Below are positions 12,766 to 25,563 of a DNA stretch of 60,000 bases, piece after piece. Every line of letters begins with the position of its first letter. Positions within the stretch are counted from its first letter, which is position 1. The notes under the pieces were generated by a model that ran no database searches, was not told where the DNA came from, and was given only the letters and a program-made list of their open reading frames with translations. Source of the stretch: Branchiostoma floridae (lineage: Eukaryota; Chordata; Leptocardii; Amphioxiformes; Branchiostomatidae); assembly GCF_000003815.2 (NCBI RefSeq), contig NC_049982.1:7303440-7363439 (forward strand), read 5' to 3'. The translations under genes and the position numbers were made by a program.

Positions 12766-15700
12766 CTAAAATCGCGGAAGTGCACAGATTTCAAACGGCT
12801 TCGGCGAAAACACAAGCCCGAAAATCCCCTCCGTGTCTGGAGAAGGGGCGCCCTTTGGCAGCTTGAAGGTGAACTGCTGCAGCAGAGAGGTGAAGAAGAG
12901 GAACAGCTCGAACTTGGCCAGCTGTTCTCCGAGACACCTCCGGGGACCTGGTTCAGTAGGAAATAAACTATATCAATGAGTACATAATACTATGCGTTGG
13001 TCTTCTATTCTGTGGTACTCTTAAAGGGTCGTCGAAAAATTCACTTGACCAGCGTTTGCTTAGATGAATAATATGTTATGCATAGATGAATTATTTGCCA
13101 CCAGCACAAATGAGCTTTCACTCCAACAGGAAAACTGCCTCACCTGTGCCGAACGACAGAAAGGACTCCGTCCTCTGTGCCAGGTGACCGTCACTGTCCA
13201 GGAATCGGGTGGGGTCGAACCGCTCCGGATCGGGCCAGTACTTCGGGTCCATGTGGAGAGACCACAGGTTGGGCAGGATGAAAGTGCCGGCGGGGATCTG
13301 TGGCAGGTAAAACAATTTCCAAGTGTAATAAAGGTATAATAAAGACCACAGAAAGCACATCACGGTGGATTATAATGTGGAGAGTGTTTACCTGATGGCC
13401 CAGGATTGTAGCAGGAGCTGTGGTTTCATGAGGGAGAGAGGAAGGAAGGATGGTCCGGATCCGCAGTGCCTCGCGTATGGTCGCCTCCGTGTAGGGAAGG
13501 TGTTCTCGCAGCAGCATAGATGGGGCCTGTCGTTAACGTAAGATACGTATCTACACATGAAATATATATATATAACATATAGAGTTCATAGGATATATGA
13601 TACAACGGCAAGTTTTATGTTTGTGTTAAAAGAAAGCGTAATCTGACTTAGCTTTGTCCCGTTTGAATAATATTCTTTTCCTGACTGTTAATGTTTAGAC
13701 ATAAATTAGGTTCAATTCATATTACATACAATTCTTCTATTGAACTATATAGTACCAAAAAGTAGCAAATCTTGTGCCGTAAACTCCCAGTTCTTCCCAG
13801 TCATGAAGAGCAGCCACCCGATCTCCTTTGATGCTATTTACATGGCTTTCGTACAGATGTGAGATGCACCTGTTTTCCGAGCGACACGTCAATCTCCTCC
13901 TGCACCTTGCGCTGCACATCCGGGTTCATGACCAGGTACAGCAGGGCCCAGCGGAGCGTGCTGGCGGTGGTGTCGGTTCCCGCCAAGAACAGGTTCCTGA
14001 TGACGTTGAAAATGTTGTTCTCTGGCAGTTCAGACAGTATTCTGTTCCCTGATGATTGAAGACAATGGCAACGATCTCGCGTTAAAGTAGCACACTGACT
14101 TTGCCAACAAACGGGACGAAAATTTAGCAGCAAATGAAGCTTGAAAGGTTTTTGAATACGCAGTCTACTATGTTGCAGAAAAACGTATTGCAACAGCAGG
14201 ACATCCCCTAACTGTTGATGCATAACAGACAAATTAATGTTGATGATCGACTCTGCAGATTTGTTCTTTTCTGTGACCTACCTTGGTGCTCCTCCAGTAG
14301 AAAACCATCGATGACGTCCCTGATGTTGTTCGGGTCAAAGGTCTCCCTGTGCTCCTGGATGACGTCGATGACGAAGCTGCGGATCTCATCGCTGCACGTC
14401 ACCACCTCCTCCAGCTTCCGGCGGAAAGACGGGACGTGCCGCAGTATTGGGTAGATGTTCAATGCCTGGGAGAACAGACAGAATATAGAAGTGGGAGCAA
14501 TATTAATGCTAAAATGTAAACCTTCACAGATCAGCCAAAATTATACTTGCAACGTCTAGTTCAACTGCCAAGATTGGCTTCAGCCCCCATGGTACAATAC
14601 ATTCAGGTACAGCTTCTGTAGATTGTAGATCCAAATATTCAGGGATGAGAACATATCTTTAGGAATCCACGTTGTGGATGTGCTAGCATGCAACCCATGT
14701 ATGACGAACACACACCTGAGAGGACGTATTTGTGCTGAGATACCTATTGAGGAGCCCCATCAGGCGCGAGAAACGCTCATCGCCATGGTCAAATCTCCGG
14801 CCGAACACCACGGAACAGATCACGTTGGAAACCGACAGGCCTAGAGACACCGTGGGGTCGAACGGTTGGCCGCGTTTATCCTTGAAAACTTGAACCAGAT
14901 CCTGCGCCTCCTGCACGATGGTCGGCTCCAGACTCTGCTTTCCGGCCCCGAAGGTGTTGAGCCAAGTCAGTGCCACCTTTCGGGTCTCCTTCCACTCGGG
15001 ACCGTAGGGGGCAGTGCCAATACCTGGTGACAATGGAAACTCTAATTATGATGCCAGCTGACTATTCGCTTCCGTCTCAAAGTCTTTTTTTCTTGCAATT
15101 GACTGAACTTTCTTTATCTTTATCTATCAATTTCAAAAAGGGATTTGCGGATTCCAAACTCCCGTCTTTAACAGCATGACTAGTCATTGCAGCAATCGTA
15201 TCCGTCAATCAGCAGTCCCTAATAGTATAATACGAGGGTGAGTCAGAAAGTAATGCAAGTGGTTTCATAGCAAACTCGTTTTTTAATCAATTGAGTTGAA
15301 ATTTGGCACAAAAGTAGAGGTATATGTCCTCATGAGATTGAAGGTTTTAAATTTGGTCTATATCATTTTATGAGCAACTGAGTTGATTTCAAGATGAACA
15401 CACCCATGGTAGCTTGTCAGACTATCAATTCCTCTAAATCTGACCCACTTAAAATCACTGTAGGAGGTTGAAATTATACATGTATGATACCAAGTGTCTC
15501 TATAGGTTGCGTACTAATTTTCTTTTCTAAACTCGTAATGGTTCTTCATTTACAGCTGCTAGGATGCAGTAAGTTGTGTTATAGAGCTGTTGGATTTATT
15601 CACGAATTCGTGCGTTCTAGGTTAAAAGACTACTTTTCCATGAACCAAAAGAAACGAAACTTTACACAGTTATTAACTGTTTCAAGGCAAAAAAATGTGT

Positions 15701-18254
15701 TAAATTTTATTTCTCTTTGTTAATGGAAAAGAAGGCTACAGAAAGTTTTAATCAGAACACCGCAGATGTCATGACCCCGAAGACCGCGTATACCTCACTC
15801 TACACCAGCAACGAAAAAGAAAAACTGCTCGGATTTCAGAGTTGAAATTAAGCATGTGGCTTATACAGAAATGCAGCTTATTACATCTGCAGGCTTAGTC
15901 TCCTACAATAGCAAAAACTGGTTTATGGACATTCTTAATTGTACGTTAATTGGACCTCACTCTTCTTCTGACGGGATACCAAGGGTGTGGTCACCTCGAA
16001 AGCAGCTCAGTCACTCATAAAATAATGAGCAACAAATTTAGATATTTCAATCTCAAGAGGAGATATGTATTAACCTTTGTGCCAAATTTCAACTCATTCG
16101 ATCAAAGAACGACTCTGTTATGAAACCACTTGCATTACTTTCTGACTCACCCTCGTACTATGTGAAACACAGAGACCATACATTACGATTATAATTGTTT
16201 AGGCAAGTGCAGACACTACTCTTGTTGCTAGGATTACTAACTAGCTTCCTTCCAATGTAAGCAAGGAGGATGTCTTATGTACAGACTTTACAACTAAGAC
16301 TTGTAGCAAACTGGCGGGGTCAATGAGCAACCTTATGATTACTGAGCAACCTTACAATCGAAAAAAAACCCTCATAATCAGGAACATTGTGATGGAAAAT
16401 GGGCTTTCCAAATAAGTGTTTTTACAAGTCGTACACATGCTTCAAATTTGGTGACGAAATCTCTTCATGTAAAGATGTCTCCCCACCTTTTCCCCTTGTC
16501 CCTATTGTCCGTCTCCACACGAACAAGTCCGGACGGGACGAAAAGACGTCGCCATGCCTCAGCAAAGCTTCTTTCACAGCGTCCTGTCCGCTCAGCACGA
16601 CTGCTGGGCGTGGGCCGAGCCAGACACTGGGTAATGAAGACATTTCAAAGCTGTTTAGTAAGCAGGTGGGACCGCGTAGCACAGTGATATTGTGTACGGC
16701 CCGTGACCGAGAGGTTGCGGGTTCGAATCCAGCTGCGTGTCACCGATCTTGTGTCCTTGGGAAAGGCACTTTACACGACTTTCCTCACTTTACTCAGGTG
16801 AAAATGAGTACCTAGCTTCGGCTAGGGCCGCCTTCTGATGGAGGTCCCGTGTTCGGGGAGAGCAACACCCCAAGCACGTTAAAGAACCCGCCGCATGTGC
16901 GAACATGTAGCGGATCAAACCATTCCGGCCAAAATGGGGTAGGGAATTTCCCGAGCAGCCCTCGTAACCCCTGCTTCGCCTATTGGGTCAGTTAGTCCTC
17001 ACTCATAGTGAGCACTTGGGCTGGTCTCAATCATGATGTTTCTGACCTAGGGTGAAGAGATGCTGTTACAGTTCCAATCATGTAACCCGTAATCTTGGAG
17101 TGGCCTTCAGGCCTTGTTACGTGGTGACCATTAAGTAAAAAAAAAATTTAAAAAAAGTAATGTAGACAGGAATGATTAATGATATCCGCCGCTATATTGT
17201 ACATCGATGCTCCATCGGGCTATATATGTATACAGGCATACATAAACAAAGTTGAAACAAAGTACTGTGTAGCAATGAATGAGGAGAAATGATAGACCCA
17301 CCGTCCTATGTTTACCTTATTATTCACCAAAATGTGCAATCTACACAATAAAAGTAAAAGCAGTTGGTGCCCAGTCAGTTATGCTGTTCCTCAACCAATC
17401 CCTAGAGGCACTGCCAGTGTAATATTACACTATAAACACATATATAACATAATTAAACTATACCATTAGATTCACCCTATAGTACTTTTGCGAGTAAGAT
17501 AAATGCTCATATTTCCGCTGATGTACAGCTAACGTCCTAACGCAGTTCCAAGATCTGTCTCCTGTCTGAAGATGAACACCCCAGCAACAAGCCTGGCAAT
17601 AAAGATGTTGTCGTGTGGACACAATCCTGTACAATTCCTCGAATTCTTACAGACTGCACACAATACTATACCATTAGGCTCGCCCCTGTGGTGTCGCAAA
17701 AAAAAACAATATGTATTCCCTATCGGAAAAAAATGAATTCGCGTACTAATATCAGTATAGTCTCATCAGTTTTCCTTCCCAAAACTGCACTCGAGATACA
17801 AGACTCTAACGTTTGTGACCCAGTATTGAAGTTTGAACGCAATATCCCCCACAATATCCCCACAATAGGAGCGATGATTTACACATTTCACGCTTCAACA
17901 AGTTCAAAAGCCGAGCCCCTGTATGTTCAGGTTTTGCACGGTGCCTCTTCAACTTCAAGGCCACCCCACCCCACATTTTTCTGGTCACATGTTAAACGTT
18001 ATTCCGCTAAGAAATCATAACGACAAATAACACTGGCTACATATCAGTAGTGAATCTGAATTTACGCACGTGAAGACGTCGCCATATTTCAGTCGCCATT
18101 CAGCGAACACTCGATGTTGTCCCCGGGCGAGCTCGCGCAGGTTCCCGACGATCGGCCAGGCACGAGGCCCTGGTGGGTATTTCCTCCTCAACCGGAGGTT
18201 TTGGACGTACAGGTAGACTCCCAGCAGTACCAAGACTACAAAGAACAACCCCAT
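12766..18254 (-). CDS. CYP2-like cytochrome P450 gene D, complete and open
   Basis: Eight exons: 18070-18254, 16487-16626, 14716-15023, 14282-14465, 13870-14048, 13392-13526, 13144-13297 and 12766-12947. Together they are 1467 nt, or 488 residues plus TAG, the usual P450 length. Landmarks: membrane anchor (residues 4-20), PPGP hinge (27-30), C-helix W119/R123, I helix AGTDTT (295-300), E351/R354, PERF (401-404) and heme loop FGTGPRRCLG with Cys433. Every intron has GT and AG with phases 2,1,0,1,0,0,1. A predicted ER-bound monooxygenase; substrate unknown. Intron 2 holds a mariner-type insertion and intron 1 a SINE, which accounts for the longer gene. Of the loci fully in view, D and F are the best candidates for working genes. 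Confidence 0.92.
15233..16155. mobile_element. Mariner/Tc1-type element, probably non-autonomous
   Basis: 923 bp with ends CGAGGGTGAGTCAGAAAGTA and the inverted complement, and a TA duplication at the target (15231-15232 and 16156-16157). The empty site is preserved in A near 500. The terminal repeats extend inward (AATTTGGCACAAA / TTTGTGCCAAATT). The 79-residue frame at 15484-15723 is not recognisable as a full transposase, and no D,D motif is seen. It lies in intron 2 of P450 D. Mariner assignment rests on the TA target and the CGAGGG terminus. Confidence 0.85.
16666..17156 (+). repeat. tRNA-derived SINE in intron 1 of P450 D
   Basis: The head has A-box-like TAGCACAGTGAT and a B box GGTTCGAATCC near 16720. 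The body shares CCTTGGGAAAGGCACTTTAC with the SINEs at 11820-12005 and 30303-30464. The 3' end is A-rich (about 17137-17156). The empty site (aagcagtaatgtag) is preserved in E. Only a very short target duplication is apparent. Confidence 0.75.
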
Positions 18255-19171
18255 GTTACTGCCAAATGTCCTGGCCAGCTACTCCAAAAGTCTGTGAGAG
18301 TGCCTGTCGCCTCGCAAAGTGCAAAGTTGCATGACATAAACACTAACGGATGACGTTGGAATTCCCTCCAAGCGATTGCATTGTTCAAACGTAATAGAGC
18401 GTCTTCAACCCCCTTGTCATGTTACACCACATAAGCGTCACCTTTGGTCTCACCTCAATGCTGCGTCCTTCGTATTCGTTCTCCAAGGTCAGCTGCACCA
18501 CAGCCATGACAGCGTCCGGCTCAGAGTCCACCCACCGAAACATAACAACACATACCGGGCCCCAAACGGTTTCTACCGGTAAATAGTCATCGTTGCCTCG
18601 ATATGACACTTTTTATTATCTTATTATCTGCTGCCATTCTCAACACCATTTTGCCAGAATATCTGCGACTTAGATGTACATACATGCCTTACGTCAAGGT
18701 GATTTGTGGCAGGTATCTATGTTAGGACAATACGCAAGGATACAGATAAAGCGAGGAGGTCGTAACGCAGTGATGAATAAGATGTATTAAGCGAAGTTAC
18801 TTGGTAGGTTACTACATATCACAATTATGCTTGATTTAACAATCATGCATATATTGGAATAAGTGGATCCTTAAACAATAAACGCTTTCGAAACAAGTTG
18901 CTCATTTCATGCCTAAGCCAACAAAAATAGGTTTGGAAATATTGAAATTATCCCTTGTACAAACAAAGAATATATGAATACATCCTCAATAATCAATATC
19001 ACTTGTCATGTAACGAAGTTTCCCTAATTAGCAAATACTTGCTGTGTGTAATCGTTTAAATATTTCGTCAAAAGTATTAGAAGTCTTAGTAATATCGAAG
19101 CCAACTATTCTTTGCATAATTACGATTACTACAACTGCACCACGTTAAATTCGTGTTCAAGAACACGGCGC
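18255..19171. other. Spacer between P450 loci D and E
   Basis: The 5' flank of D, including its conserved block. It is nearly identical to the spacer to the right of A (1923-2840). It ends at the foldback insertion at 19176. No further gene is recognised. Confidence 0.5.
18313..18366 (-). promoter_or_regulatory. Conserved upstream block of P450 D
   Basis: About 59-112 bp upstream of the start codon: GCAAAGTGCAAAGTTGC, resembling a DR1/HNF4-type site, then TGACGT and GGAATTCCC. The same order is seen in all seven loci. No TATA box is seen nearby. Function is inferred from motif resemblance only. Confidence 0.35.
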
Positions 19172-19175
19172 TTTA

Positions 19176-20551
19176 CAGTCGAACCGCAGAGCTCTATGCG
19201 CATCCGTTCTGCGCAGCCTTCTCTGCGACAGGTCGTGCGCCTGATCGCGGTTTGTCCTGGTTTGACCTCTTTGCATGGGTGTAAATAAGTGCCTGTTGTG
19301 CAACAAAAGACCTCAGACCTACATAATGTTTATACTTTTTCACATCTACAGGATTTGCCCAGCACAGCCATGTGGATATTTATTGCATTGCAAAAGTTCA
19401 GCCAACGTTGTGGCCCCCGAAAAAAAAAGCAATTTTCGGTCTGTGTATTTGTGATTATCTTTTCTCCAGTTGTCCGGGGCACAATCAGTTTTGTCCACAG
19501 TCGGACAGTCCAGTTCCTCACCTTCACATTGATACCAAACTTGAAGGGTAAATTTTAGGAGAAACGGTTTTGCCCCCCAAAAAACTACAGCCATGTCAAA
19601 TTCCCTGGCGTCTTTTTTCGAAAGAGAAACCGCACACACTGATCTTTCACTATGCTTTACAAAACTCAGACATCATTGCGCTTGCACATGAATCTTACTT
19701 ATTCTGGCTTCTGGATAATGTTAGTTTTATTTTGGTGGGTTTCCCGAAATCTATTTGCGACGGCAAGACTTGAGCCGTTAGTTATATAAACTTTTCCAAA
19801 TGCTGGTTGAACTTGCAACATTAGGCCTGACCCCCGCGGCACGAACATGGAACGTACCGGCTGGGTTCCACCGTTCGAACCCAGGTTCGGACCAGGAGTT
19901 CGAAACAGATTGACTCAAAATATGATGAATCTTAAAAACTCTTACTTTGTACTAGAACTCTGTGTCTATGTGTGTTTGATTATCATCATGCCACTTATTA
20001 TATTGCATATGACAGCCACACCCATTCAGATTCTTGTACCAATTAATGAGGTCTGTGACACAATGCGAAATGTATAAAAATTGGGTCCGTCCGCAGGGTA
20101 GTATGCTTGGGTAGCTACAACCAGACTGAAACTTCACCACTGTAATTTGCGCATGTTCGCAGTTAATTTGGGGGCAAAACCGTTTCTCCTCAAATTTGCC
20201 CTTCAAGTTTGGTATCAATGTAAAGGTGAGGAACTGAACTGTCCGACTGTGAACAAAACTGATTGTGTCCCGGCCAACTGGAGAAAAGATAATCACAAAT
20301 ACACAGACCGAAAATTGCTTTTTTTTGAGGGGCCACAATGTTGGCTGATCTTTTGGAATGCAATAAATATCCACTTGGCTGTGCTGGGCAAATCATGTAG
20401 ATACGAAAAAGTATAAACATTATGTATATCTAAGGTGTCTTTGTTGCAAAATAAGCTGCTGTTTACACCAATGCAGTGGGGTCAGTCCGTGACCCGGCGT
20501 AAGCCGTATTTCAGAGAATAACGCGTTCTACGGTGACCTGCGGTTCGACTG
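19176..20551. mobile_element. Foldback-type DNA element with ~400-bp inverted arms
   Basis: Ends are CAGTCGAACCGCAG and its complement, flanked by TTTA at 19172-19175 and 20552-20555. The uninterrupted site (cgctttaaataca) survives beside B near 2840. The left arm (19176 to about 19585) and right arm (about 20158 to 20551) are inverted copies. The outer 14 bp match exactly, the next ~120 bp are diverged, and the inner ~270 bp are close (for example TTGCCCAGCACAGCCA). The centre of about 570 bp has no recognised transposase. It lies 42 bp past the stop codon of P450 E, probably in its 3' UTR. Superfamily not assigned. Confidence 0.85.
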
Positions 20552-20592
20552 TTTAAATACAACTGAGTAATGCGTTTAAGGTAAGGTCATGC

Positions 20593-23500
20593 CTAAAATC
20601 GCGGGACTGCACAGATTTTAAACGGCTTCGGAGAAAACACGAGCCCGAAAATCCCCTCCGTGTCTGGCGGTGGAGCGCCCTCTGGCAGCTTGAAGGTGAA
20701 CTGCTGCAGCAGAGAGGTGAAGAAAAGGAACAGCTCGAACTTGGCCAGCTGTTCTCCGAGGCACCTCCGGGGACCTGGTGTGGTAGAAAACGAAATGTCA
20801 GTGATCACCAATCAGTGCCCCTTATTGTTAGCAATCTAGATTAACAAAAGATTATGTGCACGACGTGTACAAACATGTTTACGTCAAGATACAGTATTGG
20901 AAAACTGCATGATGGTGCATTTTCTATACTCAGGCAAAAGTCTTTCAGAAATACGTTTGCTGAGAGCTTGCTTTTAGGACACATACAATCTTTGCGATGC
21001 AATCTCTACCAGCTCAAAAGAGGTTTCAAGTCAAAGACAAAGTGAGAACTGCCATGCCTGTGCTGAACGGCAGAAAGGACTCCGTCCTCTGTACCAGCTG
21101 ACCGTCACTGTCCAGGAATCGGGTGGGGTCGAACCGCTCCGGATCGGGCCAGTACTTCGGGTCCATGTGGAGAGACCACAGGTTGGGCAGGATGAAGGTG
21201 CCGGCGGGGATCTGGGACAGGTAAAACAATTTTCAGGTGTAATAAAGGTATAATAAAAATCACAAAAAGCACATTACGGTGGATTATAATGTGAAACATG
21301 TTAACGTACGGACAGAAAGAAGTACAGAGTGTTTACCTGATGGCCCAGGACTGTAGCAGGAGCTGTGGTCTCGTGAGGAGCAGACAAGGGAACGATGGTC
21401 CGGATCCGCTGGGCCTCACGTATGGTCGCCTCCGTGTAGGGAAGGTGTTCTCGCAGCAGCATAGATGGAGTCTGTGGTTAACGTAAGTTACGTATCTACA
21501 CATGAAATATATATATATAACATATAGAGTCCATAGGATATATGATACAACAGCAAGTTTTATGTTTGTGTTAAAAGAAAGCGTAATCTGACTTAGCTTT
21601 GTCCCGTTTGAATAACATTCTTTTCCTGACTGTTAATGTTTAGACATACATTGGGTTCAATTCATATTACATACAATTCTTCTAACTATATAGTACCAAA
21701 AAGTAGTAAATCTTGTATCATAAACTCCCAGTTCTTGCCAGTAATGAACAGCAGCCACCAGATCTCATTTGATGCTATTTACATGGCCTTCGTACGAATT
21801 TGGGATGCACCTGTTTTCCGAGCGACTCATCAATCTCCTCCTGCACCTTGCGCTGCACATCCGGGTTCATGACCAGGTACAGCAGGGCCCAGCGGAGCGT
21901 GCTGGCGGTGGTGTCGGTTCCCGCCAAGAACAGGTTCCTGATGACGTTGAAAATGTTGTTCTCTGGCAGTTCAGACAGTATTCTGTTCCCTGATGATTGA
22001 AGACAATGGCAACGACCTCGCGTTACGAATAATATAGTAGGAAACAATTTCTAAGATACTGAAGTAGCACACTGAACTTGCCAACTAACGGTACGAAAAT
22101 TAAGCAGCAAATGAAGCTTCAAAGGCTGGTCGAATACGCAGTCTAATATGTTGCAGAAAAACGTATTGCAAAAGCAGTACATCCCCCTTACTGTTGATGC
22201 ATAACCAACAAAATAATGTTGATGATCGACTCTGCAGATTTGTTCTTTTCTGTGACCTACCTTGGTGCTCCTCCAGTAGAAAACCATCGATGACGTCCCT
22301 GATGTTGTTCGGGTCAAAGGTCTCCCTGTGCTCCTGGATGACGTCGATGACGAAGCTGCGAATCTCGTCACTGCACGTCACCACCTCCTCCAGCTTCCGG
22401 CGGAAAGACGGGACGTGCCGCAGTATTGGATAGATGTTCAATGCCTGGGAGAATAAAACCTTCACTATCAGCCCAAATTATGCTTGTAACGTCCAATTCA
22501 ACTGCCGAGATCTTCAGACCCCATGGTAAAATACATTCATTTACATCTTCAGTAGCGTGTAGATCCAAATATTCGGAGATTTGAACATATCTTCGGGAAT
22601 CTACGTTGATGATGTGATAGCATACAACTTAAACCCGAATGAAGACGACACGGTCACACACCTGAGAAGACGTATTCGTGTGGAGATACCGATTGATAAG
22701 CCCCATCAGGCGCGAGAAACGATCATCGTCATGGTCGAATCTCCGGCCGAACACTACGGAACAGATCACGTTGGAAACCGACAGGCCTAGAGACACCGTG
22801 GGGTCGAACGGTTGGCCACGTTTATCCTTGAATACTTGAACCAGATCCTGCGCCTCTTGCACGATGGTCGGCTCCAGACTCTGCTTCCCGGCCCCGAAGG
22901 TGTTGAGCCAAGTCAGCGCCACCTTTCGGGTCTCCTTCCACTCGGGGCCGTAAGGGGCCGTGACAACACCTGGTGACAATGGAAACGGTGACAACTTAAT
23001 GCCAGGAGACTATTCGGCTCCGTCTCGGGTTACAAGCCTTTTTTCTTGTCAGAACTTTCTTTATCTTTATCTATCGATTTCCAAAAGCGATATGCAGATT
23101 CCAAACCCCTTGTATCCCAACCTTTTCCTCTTGTCCCTATTGTCCGTCTCCACACGAACAAGTCCGGACGGGACGAAAAGACGTCGCCATGTTTCTGCAG
23201 AGCCTCTTTCACAGCGTCCTGTCCGCTCAGCACGACTGCTGGGCGTGGGCCTAGCCAGACACTGGGTAATGAAGACATTTCAAAGCTGTTTAGTAAGCAG
23301 TAATGTAGACAGGAATGATTAATGATATCCGCCACTTTAGTGTACATCAATGCCCTATCAGGCTAAGTATGTATACAGGCATACATAAACAAAAGTTGAA
23401 ACAAAGTACTGTGTAGCAATAAATGAGGAGAAATAATAGGCCCACCGAAATTCACCAAAATTTGCAATCTATATAATAAAAGTAAAAGGAGTTGTTGCCC

Positions 23501-24417
23501 AGTCAGTTATGCTGTTCCTCAACCAATCCCTAGAGGCACTGTCAGTGTAATATTACACTATAAACACATATATAACATAATTATACTATACCATTAGATT
23601 CACCCTATAGTATTTTTGCGAGTAAGATAAATGCTCATATTTCCGCTGATGTACAGCTAACGTCCTAACGCAGTTCCAAGATCTGTCTCCTGTCTGAAGA
23701 TGAACACCCCAGCAACAAGCCTGGCAATAAAGATGTTGTCGTGTGGACACAATCCTGTACAATTCCTCGAATTCTTACAGACTGCACACAATACTATACC
23801 ATTAGGCTCGCCCCTGTGGTGTCGCAAAAAAAAACAATATGTATTCCCTATCGGAAAAAAATGAATTCGCGTACTAATACCGGGTATAGTCTCGTCAGTT
23901 GTCCTCCCAAAACTGCACTCGAGATACAAGACTTTAACGTTTATGACCCTGAGTATTGAAGTTTGAACGCAGTATCCCCACAATATCCCCACAATATCCC
24001 CACAATAGTAGCGATGATTTACACATTTCACGCTTCAACAAGTTCAAAAGCCGAGCCCCTGTATGTTCAGGTCTTGCTTCACTAGTTTCCTGTGTTTTGC
24101 ACGGTGCCTCTTCAACTTCAAGGCCACCCCACCCCACATTTTTCTGGTCACATGTTAAACGTTATTTCACTAAATAATCATAACGACAAATAACACTGGC
24201 TTCATATCAGTAGTGAGTCTGAATTTACGCACGTGAAGACGTCGCCATATTTCAGTCGCCATTCAGCGAACACTCGATGTTGTCCCCGGGCGAGCTCGCG
24301 CAGGTTACCGACGATCGGCCAGGCACGAGGCCCTGGTGGATATTTCCTCGTCAACCTGAGGTTTTGGACGTACAGGTAGACTCCCAGCAGTACCAAGGCT
24401 ACAAAGAACAACTCCAT
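20593..24417 (-). CDS. CYP2-like cytochrome P450 gene E, open frame with a GC splice donor
   Basis: Eight exons: 24233-24417, 23122-23261, 22662-22969, 22261-22444, 21811-21989, 21337-21471, 21058-21211 and 20593-20774, giving 488 residues. The membrane anchor, WKETR, AGTDTT, EAQR, PERF and heme loop FSTGPRRCLG (Cys433) are all present with no stop. The odd point is the donor of intron 7: CAG is followed by GCATGG, where C, D and F have GTGAG. GC-AG introns exist but usually have a stronger context (AG then GCAAGT), so splicing onto the heme exon may be poor. Without it the frame reads LTLSLT and stops before the heme cysteine. B has the same donor, so the change predates the block duplication. 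The foldback element sits just past the stop. Confidence 0.85.
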
Positions 24418-24660
24418 TTTTCTGCCAGCTGTCCTGGCCAGCTACTCCAAAAGTCTGTGAGAGTGGGTATCGCCTCGCAGACTGCAAAGTTACATGACAT
24501 AAACACTAACGGATGACGTTGGAATTCCCTCCAAGCGATTGCATTGTTCAAACGCAATAGAGCGTCTTCACCCCCTTTGTCGTGTTACACCACATAAGCG
24601 TCACCTTTGGTCTCACCTCAATGCTGCGTTCCTTCGTTCTCCAAGGTCAGCTGCACCGCA

Positions 24661-24849
24661 TACTCTCCAAGCAGAGGTTAAGCTTCGGCTTTTTTTAAAC
24701 GTTTATTTAGTCGTTTTCATCGGGCTTTCTGTTTTGTATCTTGTACTGGCTGGCGTATGTCAATAAAAATGACAAAATAGAAAGCCCGATAAAACGACTA
24801 AAAAAACGTTAAAAAAAACAGCCGGAGCCTAACCTCTGCTTGGAGAGTA
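24661..24849. mobile_element. Inverted-repeat MITE upstream of P450 E
   Basis: 189-bp copy of the element at 6962-7157, at the orthologous position and with the same flanking CACCGCA repeats. The shared site indicates insertion before B and E separated by block duplication, not two independent hits. Confidence 0.85.
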
Positions 24850-25563
24850 CACCGCAGCCATGGCAGCCTCTGGTTACACCCACCGAGAACACAACCAAAC
24901 ATAGCAGGCCCCAAACTGGAGTTTCTATCGGTAAATACTATAGTCAGCGTTGCCTCTATTTGACACTTTTTATTATTTTATTATTTTTTGCCGTTCTCAA
25001 CACCATTTTGCCAAAATATCTGCGACCTAGATGTACAAACATTCCTCGACCTTACGTCAAGGTGCTTTGTGGCAGGTATCTATATTAGGACAATACTCAA
25101 GGATACAGATAAAGCGAGGAGGTCGTCACGCAGTGATGAATAAGATGTATTAAGCGAAGTTACTTAGTAGGTTACCACATATCACAATTATGCTTGATTT
25201 AACAATGCTGCATATATTGGAATAAGTGGATCCTTAAACAATAAAGGCTTTCGAAACAAGTTGCTCATTTCATGCCTAAGCCAACAAAAATAGGGTTGGA
25301 AATATAGAAATTATCCCTTGTACAAACAAAGAATATATGAATACATCCTCAATAATCAATATCACTTGTCATGTAACGAAGTTTCCCTAATTAGCCAATA
25401 TTTGCTGTGTGTAATCGTTTAGATATTTCGTCAAAAAAGTATGAATACACTTGGGAATTTCAAATCCAACTGTACTTTGCATAATTATGATTACCACATA
25501 CGTACCACCATATTTAAGAAGAACGCGGTGTTTTAAAAACAAAGTAATGCGTTAAGATCCTGA
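24850..25563. other. Spacer between P450 loci E and F
   Basis: AT-rich, closely matching 7158-7892 between B and C. No gene or further element is seen. Confidence 0.5.

Noticed and set aside
19346-19639. Coding genes inside the foldback element (about 65-140 residues on both strands)
   Set aside because: The same frames appear mirrored in the two arms because the arms are inverted copies; no transposase motif is recognised.
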